Shown: positions 7,946-16,522 of the stretch, in pieces
How the letters are laid out: the number at the start of each line of letters is the position of its first letter
How positions within the stretch are numbered: position 1 is the first letter of the stretch
Assembly: GCA_022841345.1 (NCBI GenBank)
Contig: JALHRR010000031.1
Coordinates: forward strand, 1 to 46,055
Reading direction: 5' to 3'
DNA: 46,055 nt
DNA from: Saprospiraceae bacterium
GTDB taxonomy: Bacteria; Bacteroidota; Bacteroidia; Chitinophagales; Saprospiraceae
The notes under the pieces: generated by a model
Told to the model about the DNA's origin: nothing
Database searches by the model: none
What the model saw: only the letters and a program-made list of their open reading frames with translations
Made by a program: the position numbers and the translations under genes

Positions 7946-8107
7946 TCCCCCCCCCGCTCATCTTGATTTTAACAAGCTTCATACCTATTATTGCTGCTCC
8001 TATCGAAAAGACAGAGTCTCATAAAGGTTTACACCAACGATCATTCGTAAGAATCCGTCCTCTATTTAAAGTATTAATTACCCCTCAATTATAAAAAATA
8101 TTAAAAC

Positions 8108-8857
8108 ATGAAAAACGTAAATAACGTATTGCATTTGATAGCTTTGTTTGTTATCATCAGCCTGGGCTCCTGTATCCGAAACAATGAGATAATAACTGGA
8201 AATGGAGCTGTTGTTGAGGAAAACAGAACTGTCACAAGCTTCACTGCCCTGGATGTATCCGGCAGTTACAAAATACTTTACTCTCTGGCTGATACATTCA
8301 GTTTGCAAATATCCGCCGAAAGTAACCTGCTTCCCAGAATCGTGACAAAAGTGGAAAACAATCGTTTGATAGTGAAAACTGAAAAAGGATTTTCTCTCCT
8401 GGAAAGCAAACCGATGATCATCAAAATTACTGCTCCAACCATCAAGGATATCAACATGTCCGGATCCAGTCAGTTTCTATGCGATGAAATAATTGAGACT
8501 TCAAGTTTCAAAGCCAGTCTCTCCGGTTCCTGCAAAATCGAAACAGGAGTGAACGCTAATCAAATGGAATCCAACCTTTCAGGATCTGGTTCCGTAAAAA
8601 TCACGGGCGGTTCCTCTCAGGTATCAAAATACAATATTTCCGGCTCAGCAACAATTACTGCACTTGAACACAGTACCAAAATTGCTAATATCCGGATTTC
8701 GGGCAGTGGAACTGTAAGGCTTCAGGTATCAGATCACCTTGATGTTAATATTTCAGGTAGTGGTGAAGTGAACTATCTGGGTAACCCTACAATTGAATCT
8801 TCTATAAGTGGGTCAGGCCGCATCAATAAATTATTGCATGAAAGGATGAGCCGGTAG
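8108..8857 (+). CDS. Head GIN domain lipoprotein (DUF2807)
   Basis: The 249-residue protein starts with a lipoprotein signal with lipobox LGSC (Cys22). The rest is a repetitive beta-helix of the head-GIN-domain (DUF2807) type. The strand motif GSG/SGS recurs about every 18-20 residues (NMSGSSQF, SLSGSCKI, NLSGSGSV, NISGSATI, RISGSGTV, NISGSGEV, SISGSGRI). Such proteins are common, poorly characterised Bacteroidota envelope proteins, sometimes called putative autotransporter adhesins. It should be membrane-anchored and outward or periplasm-facing. A clear terminator follows. A second GIN-type protein lies at 12259-12924. Confidence 0.85.
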   Translation: MKNVNNVLHLIALFVIISLGSCIRNNEIITGNGAVVEENRTVTSFTALDVSGSYKILYSLADTFSLQISAESNLLPRIVTKVENNRLIVKTEKGFSLLESKPMIIKITAPTIKDINMSGSSQFLCDEIIETSSFKASLSGSCKIETGVNANQMESNLSGSGSVKITGGSSQVSKYNISGSATITALEHSTKIANIRISGSGTVRLQVSDHLDVNISGSGEVNYLGNPTIESSISGSGRINKLLHERMSR

Positions 8858-8885
8858 CGGAACATCTAAAATTTTATTCGTTGTA

Positions 8886-8916
8886 ACAAAAGCTGCTTTT
8901 ATTGAGCAGCTTTTGT
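8886..8916 (+). terminator. Terminator after the GIN lipoprotein gene
   Basis: ACAAAAGCTGCT (8886-8897) pairs perfectly with AGCAGCTTTTGT (8905-8916) around a 7-base loop. Its 3' arm overlaps the -33 element of the next promoter. Confidence 0.8.
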
Positions 8917-8943
8917 CGTTTATGGATAAAAGGATTAATTTTG
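8912..8943 (+). promoter_or_regulatory. Promoter of the S46 peptidase gene
   Basis: TTTG (8912-8915), a 20-base spacer and TAATTTTG (8936-8943) match the Bacteroidota promoter TTTG-N19-21-TAnnTTTG at all defined positions. Transcription would start near 8950, leaving a leader of about 24 bases. The -33 box lies in the 3' arm of the preceding terminator. Confidence 0.75.
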
Positions 8944-8973
8944 TCCCTCATTAGTAAAATTTAAACAACGTTT

Positions 8974-11199
8974 ATGAAATTGATCCAAAAGGTAATTGGG
9001 GTTTTTTCCCTCTTCTTGCTATTAAATACTGCCATTCAGGCAAATGATGGCATGTGGCTTCCCAACTTATTAAAGAAGCTGAATGAAGCTGAAATGAAGA
9101 GTTTGGGAATGCGCATCTCCGCGGAAGATATTTACAGTATCAACAAAGGAAGTATTAAAGATGCTGTGGTTCACTTTGGAGGTGGATGCACAGCCGAAGT
9201 AGTTAGCGACAAAGGACTTATTTTCACCAATCACCACTGTGGATATGGTCAAATCCAATCACATTCTACTCCGGAAAAAAACTATCTGGAAGAAGGCTTC
9301 TGGGCCAAAAACTATGCTGAAGAACTTCCTAATCAGGGACTTACTGCAACTTTTATAGTAAGAATTGAAGATATTTCTGCCAAAGTGCTGGAAGGAGTAG
9401 ATAACAAACTCCCATCCAAAGAAAGACAGTCACTGATCGATAAAAATATCGAAAAAGTAAGAACAGAAACTGTAAAGGAGAGCCATGAGAACATTATCAT
9501 TCGTCCATTCTACGAGGGGAATGAATACTATATGTTTATCACAGTCACTTATAGAGATGTTCGACTCGTAGGTACTCCTCCTGATTTTATCGGAAAATAT
9601 GGTGCAGATACAGACAACTGGATCTGGCCAAGACACACAGGGGATTTTGCCATTTTCCGTATTTATGCAGACAAAGACAACAAGCCTGCAGATTACAGCG
9701 CTGATAATGTGCCATTTACACCAAAACATTCGCTGCCGATTTCCATAACACCACTGAAAGAAAATGACTTTCTAATGGTATTTGGCTTTCCGGGTCGTAC
9801 AGATCAATACCTGCCCTCAGCGGCTATCGAGCAAGTTCAGGACATTCTTAATCCTGTGAGAGTGGCCATCAGAGACCGTTCGCTGGCTATCATTGATGAA
9901 GCCATGAGATTGGATACAAAGACAAAAATTCAGTATGCATCCAAACAATCCAGAATATCCAATGCATGGAAAAAATGGAGAGGAGAATCTCTGGGTTTAA
10001 GAAAATCTGATGCCATCAATGAAAGAAAGAAGTATGAAGCTGAATTCAACAAAAGAGTAGCCGCTAATCCGGCATGGGCTGATTACAAAGGATTGGTGGA
10101 TAAATTCAACTTGCTGTACCAATCTATCAATCCGCTGGCGAGAGCAAGAGAGATACAAATGGAAGTAATTCAAAGAAATGCTGAAGTAACGAGAATGGCA
10201 GTGGCAATGGCTTCTTTGTCCGGGGTTTATGAGAAAGATGGCGTTGATGCCTTCAATACCAGAGTGGGTCGTATGAAGACCGGTTTACCGGGTTATTTCA
10301 AAGATTACCAGTCTGCCATCGATGAAAAAGTGTTTGCAGCGACTATGGACTATTATGAAAAAAACATGGAAGACATGTACATGCCTGAAAGTATGATAGA
10401 GTTATCTAAATCACATAAAGGGGATTGGAAAGCTATCAGTGCTGAGCTGTTTAAAAATAGTTTTTTGACGAATGAATCTGCTTACATGGCTCTTCTTAAT
10501 TCAGAGCCCGCTGAGATTGTTATGAAAGTTAAAGCAGACCCTCTCGTTCAATTGGTAGATGCCATTCAAAAAAGTGCTGAAGAGAATATCAATCCACAGT
10601 ACAATGCATTGATAGGAGAAATAAACACATTAAAACGCACCTATATCACTGCACAGCGTGAGGTTTTCAAAGAAAAAAGATTCTACCCGGATGCTAACAG
10701 CACGATGCGTATGTCTTACGGTAAAGTTGAAGGTTACAAACCAAGGGATGGTGTGTATTTCGAACCATTTACAACTGCTGAAGGTGTTATTGCGAAATAT
10801 GTGCCGGGTGATTATGAGTTTGATCTGGACCAAAGATTCAGAGATCTGGTTGCTAAGAAAGATTATGGAAAATATGCAGTCAATGGAGAATTACCGGTCA
10901 ATTTTATTGGATCCATCCATACGACAGGTGGTAACTCAGGATCTCCAGTTCTGAACGGTGATGGTCATCTGGTTGGTTTGCTTTTCGATGGATCATGGGA
11001 AGGCGTTATGAGTGACATTTATTATGACCCTGAACTGGTAAGAAGCATTATGGTTGATATCCGTTATGTCTTATGGGTAATGGATAAATACGCAGGAGCG
11101 CAAAACCTGATGGATGAATTGAAAATCATTGAGAAAAGCTCAACTCCAGTGAAAGCAGACAGCAAATCTGCAAAATCAAAAGTGAGTAAATCAAAATAA
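8974..11199 (+). CDS. S46 family dipeptidyl peptidase (DPP7/DPP11 type)
   Basis: The 741-residue protein has a signal peptide (MKLIQKVIGVFSLFLLLNTAIQA) and a chymotrypsin-type catalytic domain split by a helical insert, as in family S46. The triad is visible: His88 in FTNHHCGYG, Asp224 in HTGDFAIFR and Ser655 in GGNSGSPV. The specificity position 18 residues after the serine is Gly673, as in DPP7, which favours hydrophobic P1 residues; DPP11 has Arg there and prefers Asp/Glu. The enzyme releases N-terminal dipeptides in the periplasm for peptide nutrition. The C terminus ends in a Lys/Ser-rich tail (about 725-741) outside the family core. It has its own promoter and terminator. Confidence 0.93.
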   Translation: MKLIQKVIGVFSLFLLLNTAIQANDGMWLPNLLKKLNEAEMKSLGMRISAEDIYSINKGSIKDAVVHFGGGCTAEVVSDKGLIFTNHHCGYGQIQSHSTPEKNYLEEGFWAKNYAEELPNQGLTATFIVRIEDISAKVLEGVDNKLPSKERQSLIDKNIEKVRTETVKESHENIIIRPFYEGNEYYMFITVTYRDVRLVGTPPDFIGKYGADTDNWIWPRHTGDFAIFRIYADKDNKPADYSADNVPFTPKHSLPISITPLKENDFLMVFGFPGRTDQYLPSAAIEQVQDILNPVRVAIRDRSLAIIDEAMRLDTKTKIQYASKQSRISNAWKKWRGESLGLRKSDAINERKKYEAEFNKRVAANPAWADYKGLVDKFNLLYQSINPLARAREIQMEVIQRNAEVTRMAVAMASLSGVYEKDGVDAFNTRVGRMKTGLPGYFKDYQSAIDEKVFAATMDYYEKNMEDMYMPESMIELSKSHKGDWKAISAELFKNSFLTNESAYMALLNSEPAEIVMKVKADPLVQLVDAIQKSAEENINPQYNALIGEINTLKRTYITAQREVFKEKRFYPDANSTMRMSYGKVEGYKPRDGVYFEPFTTAEGVIAKYVPGDYEFDLDQRFRDLVAKKDYGKYAVNGELPVNFIGSIHTTGGNSGSPVLNGDGHLVGLLFDGSWEGVMSDIYYDPELVRSIMVDIRYVLWVMDKYAGAQNLMDELKIIEKSSTPVKADSKSAKSKVSKSK

Positions 11200-11206
11200 T
11201 TGTTTC

Positions 11207-11254
11207 AGGCAGAACTGATTCGACCAAAATCGGAAGGATCAGTTCTGCCTTTTC
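11207..11254 (+). terminator. Terminator of the S46 peptidase gene
   Basis: AGGCAGAACTGAT (11207-11219) pairs perfectly with ATCAGTTCTGCCT (11238-11250), followed by TTTT. It starts 7 bases after the stop codon. From 11255 to about 11360 the DNA is a CT-rich run of seven- to eight-base steps (CTCTCAATC, TTCTCAAA). Confidence 0.85.
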
Positions 11255-11373
11255 TATCTCATATATCTTCTCAATCCTCTCAATCTTCTCAAACTCACAC
11301 ACAATTCCCTCCCTCACACATCAATCCTATCAATCTCTCTCACACCCTCACTAATCACCCTTAACCGACACCA

Positions 11374-12144
11374 TCAATCTCCTGCGTAAAAGAATCCCTC
11401 CATCAATCCTCCAAAAGTATCTTCATTTTCGATCCGGATATAGCCTAATATTCCCAATTCAGTCCTCACCAAATATTTTCGTTCATACGGTTCATCTTTG
11501 CAGGCGGGCAACGCAAACATAATTTCAATTTCCTCTCCTTCATTAATTGTCTGCTGCACCTGGTCAAAAGTATCATCTGTAAACATCACGATATTCCTAA
11601 GTAATATTCCAGACAGTCCTACCTGATAAAACGGTTGTTTGACCTCAATGACAGTATCTTTTTGGACAGAAAACATTCTCTTCTTATCAAACATATTATT
11701 GGTATGTCCTGAAGAATAAATGCTTAAATCAATATTAAGTCTGAGTTTCAAAGCCTGGATGCTGCCCAATCTTTTTTCATTTTTATCTACAAAAATGAAC
11801 TCCGGATCTGCACTGGGACCAGGAGAAAAATATATTGTACATCCGGTATGATCATCGGATCCTTTCCATTCACCTACTCTCCAGATTCTGGAATAAACAG
11901 GTTCCGGACAAAACCAATCATCCTGAGGATCTAATGAATCGCAGGGTTGCATGATTATCTTCACTGCATGTACAGGATACGTAAAGTAAATTCCACTTCC
12001 TTTTCCAATTTCAATGGTGGAAATAGAATCTGAAGTAAGTAGATTCAAAGAATGTCCGCCATTAATTAAATTTTCACTTTTTTCACTGCCGGGAGAAAAA
12101 AACAAAAAACTCAAATGCAGGAGAATCAAGGTAAGCGAATTCAT
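11374..12144 (-). CDS. Secreted protein of unknown function
   Basis: I do not recognise this protein. The start at 12144 gives a signal-like N terminus (MNSLTLILLHLSFLFFSPG) and about 256 residues; an ATG at 12222 would add 26 residues ahead of it. The chain is mostly beta, with four cysteines in the first half (CDSLDPQDDWFCPEP, CTIYF) that could form disulphides. A late segment, QQTINEGEEIEIMFALPACKD, may be a calcium- or ligand-binding strand-loop, but nothing is diagnostic. It lies downstream of, and in line with, the GIN-like gene at 12259-12924, separated by 114 bases, and could be cotranscribed with it. Confidence 0.5.
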   Translation of the reverse strand: MNSLTLILLHLSFLFFSPGSEKSENLINGGHSLNLLTSDSISTIEIGKGSGIYFTYPVHAVKIIMQPCDSLDPQDDWFCPEPVYSRIWRVGEWKGSDDHTGCTIYFSPGPSADPEFIFVDKNEKRLGSIQALKLRLNIDLSIYSSGHTNNMFDKKRMFSVQKDTVIEVKQPFYQVGLSGILLRNIVMFTDDTFDQVQQTINEGEEIEIMFALPACKDEPYERKYLVRTELGILGYIRIENEDTFGGLMEGFFYAGD

Positions 12145-12258
12145 ATCAAAGGAGTAGAAATTGCATAAAATAAAAAAGCGCAGGTATTTGAGTTCCGGTT
12201 TCCCGTTTTGCAAATCCTGCACATTACCATGGGGTTTGGTTGTTGGAATCGTATGATC

Positions 12259-12924
12259 TTAAGGCCTCACGGCGTGGTTCATCACAACCGGTAAGAAAAG
12301 TATTTCTTTGTCTGAACCCGATTGCTTCACCTGTATGTTCAGGGGGTGTGTATTTTTTTCCGTGGAAATGTTGTTAGTTTTCAGGTTTCTTGTCTTAATC
12401 GTACCTATTCCTTTGTTGACAACTGATACTTCATTTACTTCTCCACTCAGTTCGAGGTTACCTGCACCACTTAATTCGACAAATAATTTGTTACAGATCA
12501 AGTCAAGGATTGTATTTCCCATCGTTTCCATATTTACAGTCATTTCATTTGACCACAAAGTATTGGTTGCTTCTACTGAGAACACATTTTTGAATTCCAT
12601 CTCAGTTAGATTCTGAACTGTGATATATAATACCAGAATGGAATTAGCCTGGATTCTCTCATCTGCTCTCACGACTAGTTTGTTATCTGTTTGGCATATG
12701 TCGATGGAGGCAATCAAATTCTGATCAGTTTCTATTGTAACTTCTGCAACAGATCCATATGTAAGGTAAACTTGAAAAGGACCTTCAACTTCCAGTGATT
12801 CGAAATCATATAAAAGTTTGCTGCTGGTTGAAGCTACACCATTACCAATCAATCTGGTGGAAGAAGCCTGAGAAGAAACATAAGAGAAAGACAAAAGTGC
12901 GAAAAGGAAAAATACAGTTTTCAT
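12259..12924 (-). CDS. Degenerate GIN-domain secreted protein (DUF2807-like)
   Basis: The 221-residue protein has a signal peptide (MKTVFFLFALLSFSYVSSQ) with no lipobox cysteine, so it should be soluble in the periplasm or secreted. The opening RLIGNGVASTSSKLL and YDFESLEVEGPFQVYLTYG match the start of head-GIN-domain proteins, in which a GNG motif precedes a segment like FTALDVSGSYKI. The following beta-helix repeats are weak: only FVELSGAGNLELSGEV keeps the SGxG pattern. It seems a diverged relative of the lipoprotein at 8108-8857. Partner and function are unknown. Confidence 0.65.
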   Translation of the reverse strand: MKTVFFLFALLSFSYVSSQASSTRLIGNGVASTSSKLLYDFESLEVEGPFQVYLTYGSVAEVTIETDQNLIASIDICQTDNKLVVRADERIQANSILVLYITVQNLTEMEFKNVFSVEATNTLWSNEMTVNMETMGNTILDLICNKLFVELSGAGNLELSGEVNEVSVVNKGIGTIKTRNLKTNNISTEKNTHPLNIQVKQSGSDKEILFLPVVMNHAVRP

Positions 12925-13819
12925 GTTGTTTATTTTAAAATGCGGGTTGTAATTGTTTGTACACTTTTTAAGATGTGAGTTAAACGGTTTTGGTTACAGA
13001 TAAAATCTCTTTTGTTTGATTGATAATACAAAGGTGCATCAGACATCGACCAAATAAAATTAATCTTTGATGAATGGCGATTTTGGATGTGTAAAGCGTA
13101 TTAAATAATTGATGAAAGGAGAAGGGGGGAAGTATTTATTTAAGAAAAAATTTCAATAGTATCAATTGAGTATTACCTTTCATAAGCTCTTTAAATTTGA
13201 CATTCATAAAAACTTTTAATCCAAGTCTTTGATGTAGCGTTTTTTCTCAGCCTTTGTACTTTTGGCTTGATCCAAAAGTACCAATACCCAAAGCTTTGGG
13301 GACAAGGCAGTTTAAAATTTCCTTGTTTTCTACGCTGCTCTTCACACGGCGCATTCAAAGCCGCTCGCTTAGATTATTTTAACTTTAAACCACGGAATGG
13401 ATTCAAAATTTATTTGGAAGAAGATCGAAGCATATCCTTTTGCTCGACTTCTGTGCCTGCTTGCTATTGGATATAGTGTTGCCTCCTCAGGGCGCTCGAG
13501 AGGCCTCGCTTCTTCGTCGGTTCGCTTCCTTGTAAAGTACATTTAGTACTTTCCTGCGTCGCTCATAGATATTTTAAAAGGCCGGTACAGCAGCCTGAAC
13601 AGCCTGAATAAATTAAATATTCGTTATTTAACAAACTCTGAATTGAGTTTACTTGGGATTACTTCGTGCAAAAGAAAAGCAGCTCCGGGTAAGAGTTATG
13701 TAATTGTAACTTCATAAGTGTTCAATATGAAAAGTTCTGGCTTGTAAAATATTTATAATAAAAAGGTGATACTCACACTTCAATTGGTACATATCTTTAA
13801 CAGACTTAAATACCATATC
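12925..13819. other. Long divergent spacer with hairpin elements
   Basis: Almost 900 bases without a credible gene. It holds a perfect hairpin GTACTTTTGG (13256-13265) / CCAAAAGTAC (13272-13281), palindrome copy 3 directly after it (13287-13300), and a hairpin AAAGTAC (13534-13540) / GTACTTT (13546-13552). The stretch from about 13240 to 13570 resembles a dispersed intergenic element I recall from other Bacteroidota. Short open frames across it do not look coding. AACAGCC words lie near 13590-13605. Confidence 0.6.
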
Positions 13820-14362
13820 ATGGAAACATCTACTGAAATAATACTAGTTGCAGAGGACAAATGGATTTCCATTTATAAAAACACTTTTCCTGCTGCGGCT
13901 AAATGGATAGCTTCTAAGGGAGGTAATCTGGAAGAGGCTAAAGACATTTTTCAGGAAACAATCATAGATATATATGAGAAAAATGGATGGTCCGAACCCG
14001 GAGAAATTCAGAATGAAAAAGCGTTTTTTTTTGCTGTACTTAAGAATAAGTGGTACCGGTATTTCAGTAAAAAGCAATTAAAAACTTCACTGGAAGAATA
14101 CGATTCCGGTGCCTTTATTGAAGAACATTCACCCCGACAGGTTGCAGAAAGCAGACTCCTCTCCTTTCTTACCAAATCCGGAGAGAAATGTATGCAACTC
14201 CTGAGTGCTTTTTATTTTCAAAAAGCAAGCCTTAAAACCATTGCCGGCACATTTGGATTTTCAGGTGTTCGCTCTGCCACCGTACAAAAACACAAATGTT
14301 TACAAAAAGTCCAATTGTCCATTCGCGAAAAATCACTGAGCTATGAAGACTTCCTGGATTGA
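13820..14362 (+). CDS. ECF-type RNA polymerase sigma factor
   Basis: The start at 13820 (METSTEIILVAEDKWI) gives 180 residues, the usual size for an ECF sigma factor. Region 2 is visible as GGNLEEAKDIFQETIIDIYEK, the helix that contacts core polymerase and the -10 region. Region 4 is the C-terminal helix-turn-helix (SLKTIAGTFGFSGVRSATVQ), where the usual conserved residues are only loosely kept. Its gene overlaps the next one by 20 bases, so the two are translationally coupled. This is the standard sigma/anti-sigma arrangement; the signal and regulon cannot be read here. Confidence 0.85.
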   Translation: METSTEIILVAEDKWISIYKNTFPAAAKWIASKGGNLEEAKDIFQETIIDIYEKNGWSEPGEIQNEKAFFFAVLKNKWYRYFSKKQLKTSLEEYDSGAFIEEHSPRQVAESRLLSFLTKSGEKCMQLLSAFYFQKASLKTIAGTFGFSGVRSATVQKHKCLQKVQLSIREKSLSYEDFLD

Positions 14363-14612
14363 TCAGCAACTGATAGAAGATTATCTCGCTGAACGACTTT
14401 CCGATTCTGAGAAAGAGGCATTGCAAAACAGAATGGCAAATGACCCGGCATTTGCTGAGCAATTCAAATGGCAAAAACGAACTATGCATTTTGTCCGGCA
14501 ATATGGTCGTCAGGAATTAAAAAAAGATCTGGAAAAAATTCATCAGCATTTATTTACGGATCCGGTCCACCGTTCTTTTAAACAGAGAATACTACAATTT
14601 TTTCATACATAA
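14343..14612 (+). CDS. Small anti-sigma-factor-like protein
   Basis: The 89-residue protein starts inside the sigma gene's 3' end. Its N-terminal part (WIDQQLIEDYLAERLSDSEK) matches the helical sigma-binding segment of many anti-sigma factors (IxxYLxGxLsxxExxxFE). Unlike most family members it has no zinc-binding HxxxCxxC, no membrane segment and no periplasmic domain, ending after a basic helix (RILQFFHT). It is therefore probably a soluble, cytoplasmic sigma partner rather than a transmembrane sensor. Identity rests on position and the N-terminal pattern. Confidence 0.6.
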   Translation: MKTSWIDQQLIEDYLAERLSDSEKEALQNRMANDPAFAEQFKWQKRTMHFVRQYGRQELKKDLEKIHQHLFTDPVHRSFKQRILQFFHT

Positions 14613-14624
14613 ACCACTTTCATC

Positions 14625-15260
14625 ATGTCTGAATTTTTAATTCCCATGGTCATCGACAACACTGACCGGGGCGAACGGGCTATGGATATTTACAGTCTTT
14701 TGCTCAAAGAAAGAATCATTTTTCTGGGCACAGGAATCAATGAACAGGTTGCGAATATCATAGTCGCACAATTGCTTTATCTCAACAGTCAATCCTCCAC
14801 TCAGCCGATCAATATGTACATTCAAAGTCCGGGAGGAATCATCTATGCGGGAATGGCCATTTATGATACCATGCGGATGATTCAGGCACCTGTGTCCACC
14901 GTTGCGGTAGGTTTCACAGGAAGCATGGCTACAGCTTTATTATGTTCCGGTACAAAAGGTAAGAGATGTGCCCTTCCCCATGCTACAATTCATTTTCATC
15001 CGGCAGGTGGTGGATCAAAAGGATATACTGAGGATGTAAGAATTGCTACGAGAGAGCAGGAAAGGCTTCAGACGCAGCTATTTCATATCATCGGGCAAAA
15101 CACAGGACATACCTGGGAGGAAATTGAACAAACATTTATGAGGGATAAGTATATGACTGCTCTGGAGGCTAAAGCTTATGGCATCGTGGACGAGGTTTTG
15201 GGAGACACCAGCCATCTGATCCAGTTGTTGCACAGCAATCCTCAGATCAAGCTTCAATAA
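14625..15260 (+). CDS. clpP: Divergent ClpP-family serine protease
   Basis: The 211-residue protein aligns over its length with ClpP (IPMVID..RGERAMDIYSLLLKERIIFL, then IQSPGGIIYAGMAIYDTM). The triad is intact: Ser100 in GFTGSMA, His125 in HFHPAGG and Asp174 in MRDKYM. Several normally fixed neighbours differ: the serine box is GFTGSMA, not GQAASMG, and the histidine is followed by PA, not QP. It is probably a second, specialised ClpP rather than the housekeeping one, and no clpX follows it. It lies 12 bases after the anti-sigma-like gene, so sigma factor, anti-sigma and protease appear to form one operon. ClpP needs an AAA+ partner, not present here. Confidence 0.85.
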   Translation: MSEFLIPMVIDNTDRGERAMDIYSLLLKERIIFLGTGINEQVANIIVAQLLYLNSQSSTQPINMYIQSPGGIIYAGMAIYDTMRMIQAPVSTVAVGFTGSMATALLCSGTKGKRCALPHATIHFHPAGGGSKGYTEDVRIATREQERLQTQLFHIIGQNTGHTWEEIEQTFMRDKYMTALEAKAYGIVDEVLGDTSHLIQLLHSNPQIKLQ

Positions 15261-15337
15261 GCTGTCAGAGTGACTATTGGTTGAATGTATTCTAAAGTGA
15301 TTTCGACGAAGATGAATAAGAGTGAAAATCTTATCAA

Positions 15338-15390
15338 AAACCCCAGAAAGGGGTTTACCAACGGTTAGCCCCGGATGAAAATCCGGGGTT
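15338..15390. repeat. Paired hairpins, second with GAAA tetraloop
   Basis: AAACCCC (15338-15344) pairs with GGGGTTT (15350-15356). Eleven bases later CCCCGGAT (15369-15376) pairs with ATCCGGGG (15381-15388) across a GAAA loop. The spacer ACCAACGGTTAG between them resembles a dispersed hairpin family I recall from other Bacteroidota. It lies about 80 bases past clpP and could end that transcript. The rest of 15261-15563 shows nothing else. Confidence 0.65.
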
Positions 15391-15563
15391 AAGGACAAGC
15401 AATGAATTGTTTTGGCGTTATTTTTGCTTCTTTCAGGCAAAAATAATGACAAAACTATTCCTTATGATGGTTCGGGAACTGACGTTTTTCTGTAAATAAA
15501 AGTCACATTCTAATCGGATTTGTAGTATTTTAGTTGCATTAATATATCTACAACTTCTATCGT

Positions 15564-16286
15564 ATGAAAACCCAAATGTTCACCCTTCTCATTTTTCTGT
15601 CATTTGCAACATTTGCTCAGACACATTCCAAAACCATTGAGATTATTGTTTCCGACACCATGCTGCTCACGCCTGATAATATCAGCTATGAAATCCAGGT
15701 GACAGCCGGAAAAACAGATTCCTTATATAATGCCGGCGGTGGCTATGATGAAAACACCGGAGAGTATAAAGAAATCGATATCAATAAGCTTTCTATGGTT
15801 CAGCTGCAAAATAATACAGACCGAATAGAACAATTATTGAAAGCGCAAAAAGTAAAATACAGAGCCGGAGGTGGTCGCGCTTATACCATTGAAGCCTCAA
15901 TGTTTGATATGGCAAAAAATACCTTTACTGTGGAGTTTACCAGTATGGATCAGGTAAAAAAGCTTTATGGTCAATTATTGGGCAAGGATTATGTAACAAC
16001 TTCTGTCACAAATGTAAGCTCCTCAAAATCTGAAATGGAAGAGAAAAAACTATATGAATCTGTAATTAAAAAGGCCAAAGAAAAAGCTGCATTTGTTGCG
16101 GGTTTGGCTGGTCAGAAAGCAGGCGCTATCTTATCCATATCAGAAGTAACTGCACCCGGAAATGCAGGTGATATGGGAATGGGCGGTTTATTCGGAATGC
16201 TCGGAGCTTTATTCCAGGAAAGCAATAAACCAGAGCCATCGGTCGTACTTCAGAAAACGCTGACTGTTAAGTTTGAGATGCTTTGA
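15564..16286 (+). CDS. SIMPL domain (DUF541) periplasmic protein
   Basis: The 240-residue protein has a signal peptide (MKTQMFTLLIFLSFATFAQ) followed by a SIMPL-type chain. The first part has alternating strands (SKTIEIIVSDTMLLTPDNIS). A helical segment contains the family signature (KKAKEKAAFVAGLAGQKAG), followed by AILSISEVT. SIMPL proteins are periplasmic and of uncertain role; E. coli YggE is linked to oxidative stress. A glycine/methionine-rich insert (GNAGDMGMGGLFGMLG) near residues 205-220 is unusual. A heptanucleotide repeat begins right after the stop codon. Confidence 0.75.
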   Translation: MKTQMFTLLIFLSFATFAQTHSKTIEIIVSDTMLLTPDNISYEIQVTAGKTDSLYNAGGGYDENTGEYKEIDINKLSMVQLQNNTDRIEQLLKAQKVKYRAGGGRAYTIEASMFDMAKNTFTVEFTSMDQVKKLYGQLLGKDYVTTSVTNVSSSKSEMEEKKLYESVIKKAKEKAAFVAGLAGQKAGAILSISEVTAPGNAGDMGMGGLFGMLGALFQESNKPEPSVVLQKTLTVKFEML

Positions 16287-16345
16287 AGTAGTAAGGAATA
16301 AGGAATAAGTAGTAAGTAGTAAGGCGTAAGTTGTAAGACAAACAG
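16286..16345. repeat. Heptanucleotide tandem repeat
   Basis: Seven-base steps AGTAGTA, AGGAATA, AGGAATA, AGTAGTA, AGTAGTA, AGGCGTA, AGTTGTA begin at the stop codon of the SIMPL gene, and AACAGCC words follow at about 16340 and 16368. A second run with ACCCAAA steps lies near 16436-16470. Confidence 0.75.
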
Positions 16346-16522
16346 CCAGTTTAGGCGTTTAGGCGAAACAGCCATTGGCGTAAAAGTTTTATATTTGAAG
16401 AGTTATAGGTGAACCGCCATCATATTTCTTGCAAACTCAAACCCAAACAGACCCAAACCCAAAACTCACAACTCAACCGCAAGCTCCGTAGCGAGGCTGC
16501 GCTCGCGATCCACGGGACTTGC

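Noticed and set aside
7795-8094. 99-codon gene before the GIN lipoprotein
   Set aside because: The frame is made largely of GGCTGTT and short tandem repeats.
13267-13476. Small gene within the spacer
   Set aside because: The frame runs through a hairpin and a palindrome copy, and its translation has repeat-like composition.
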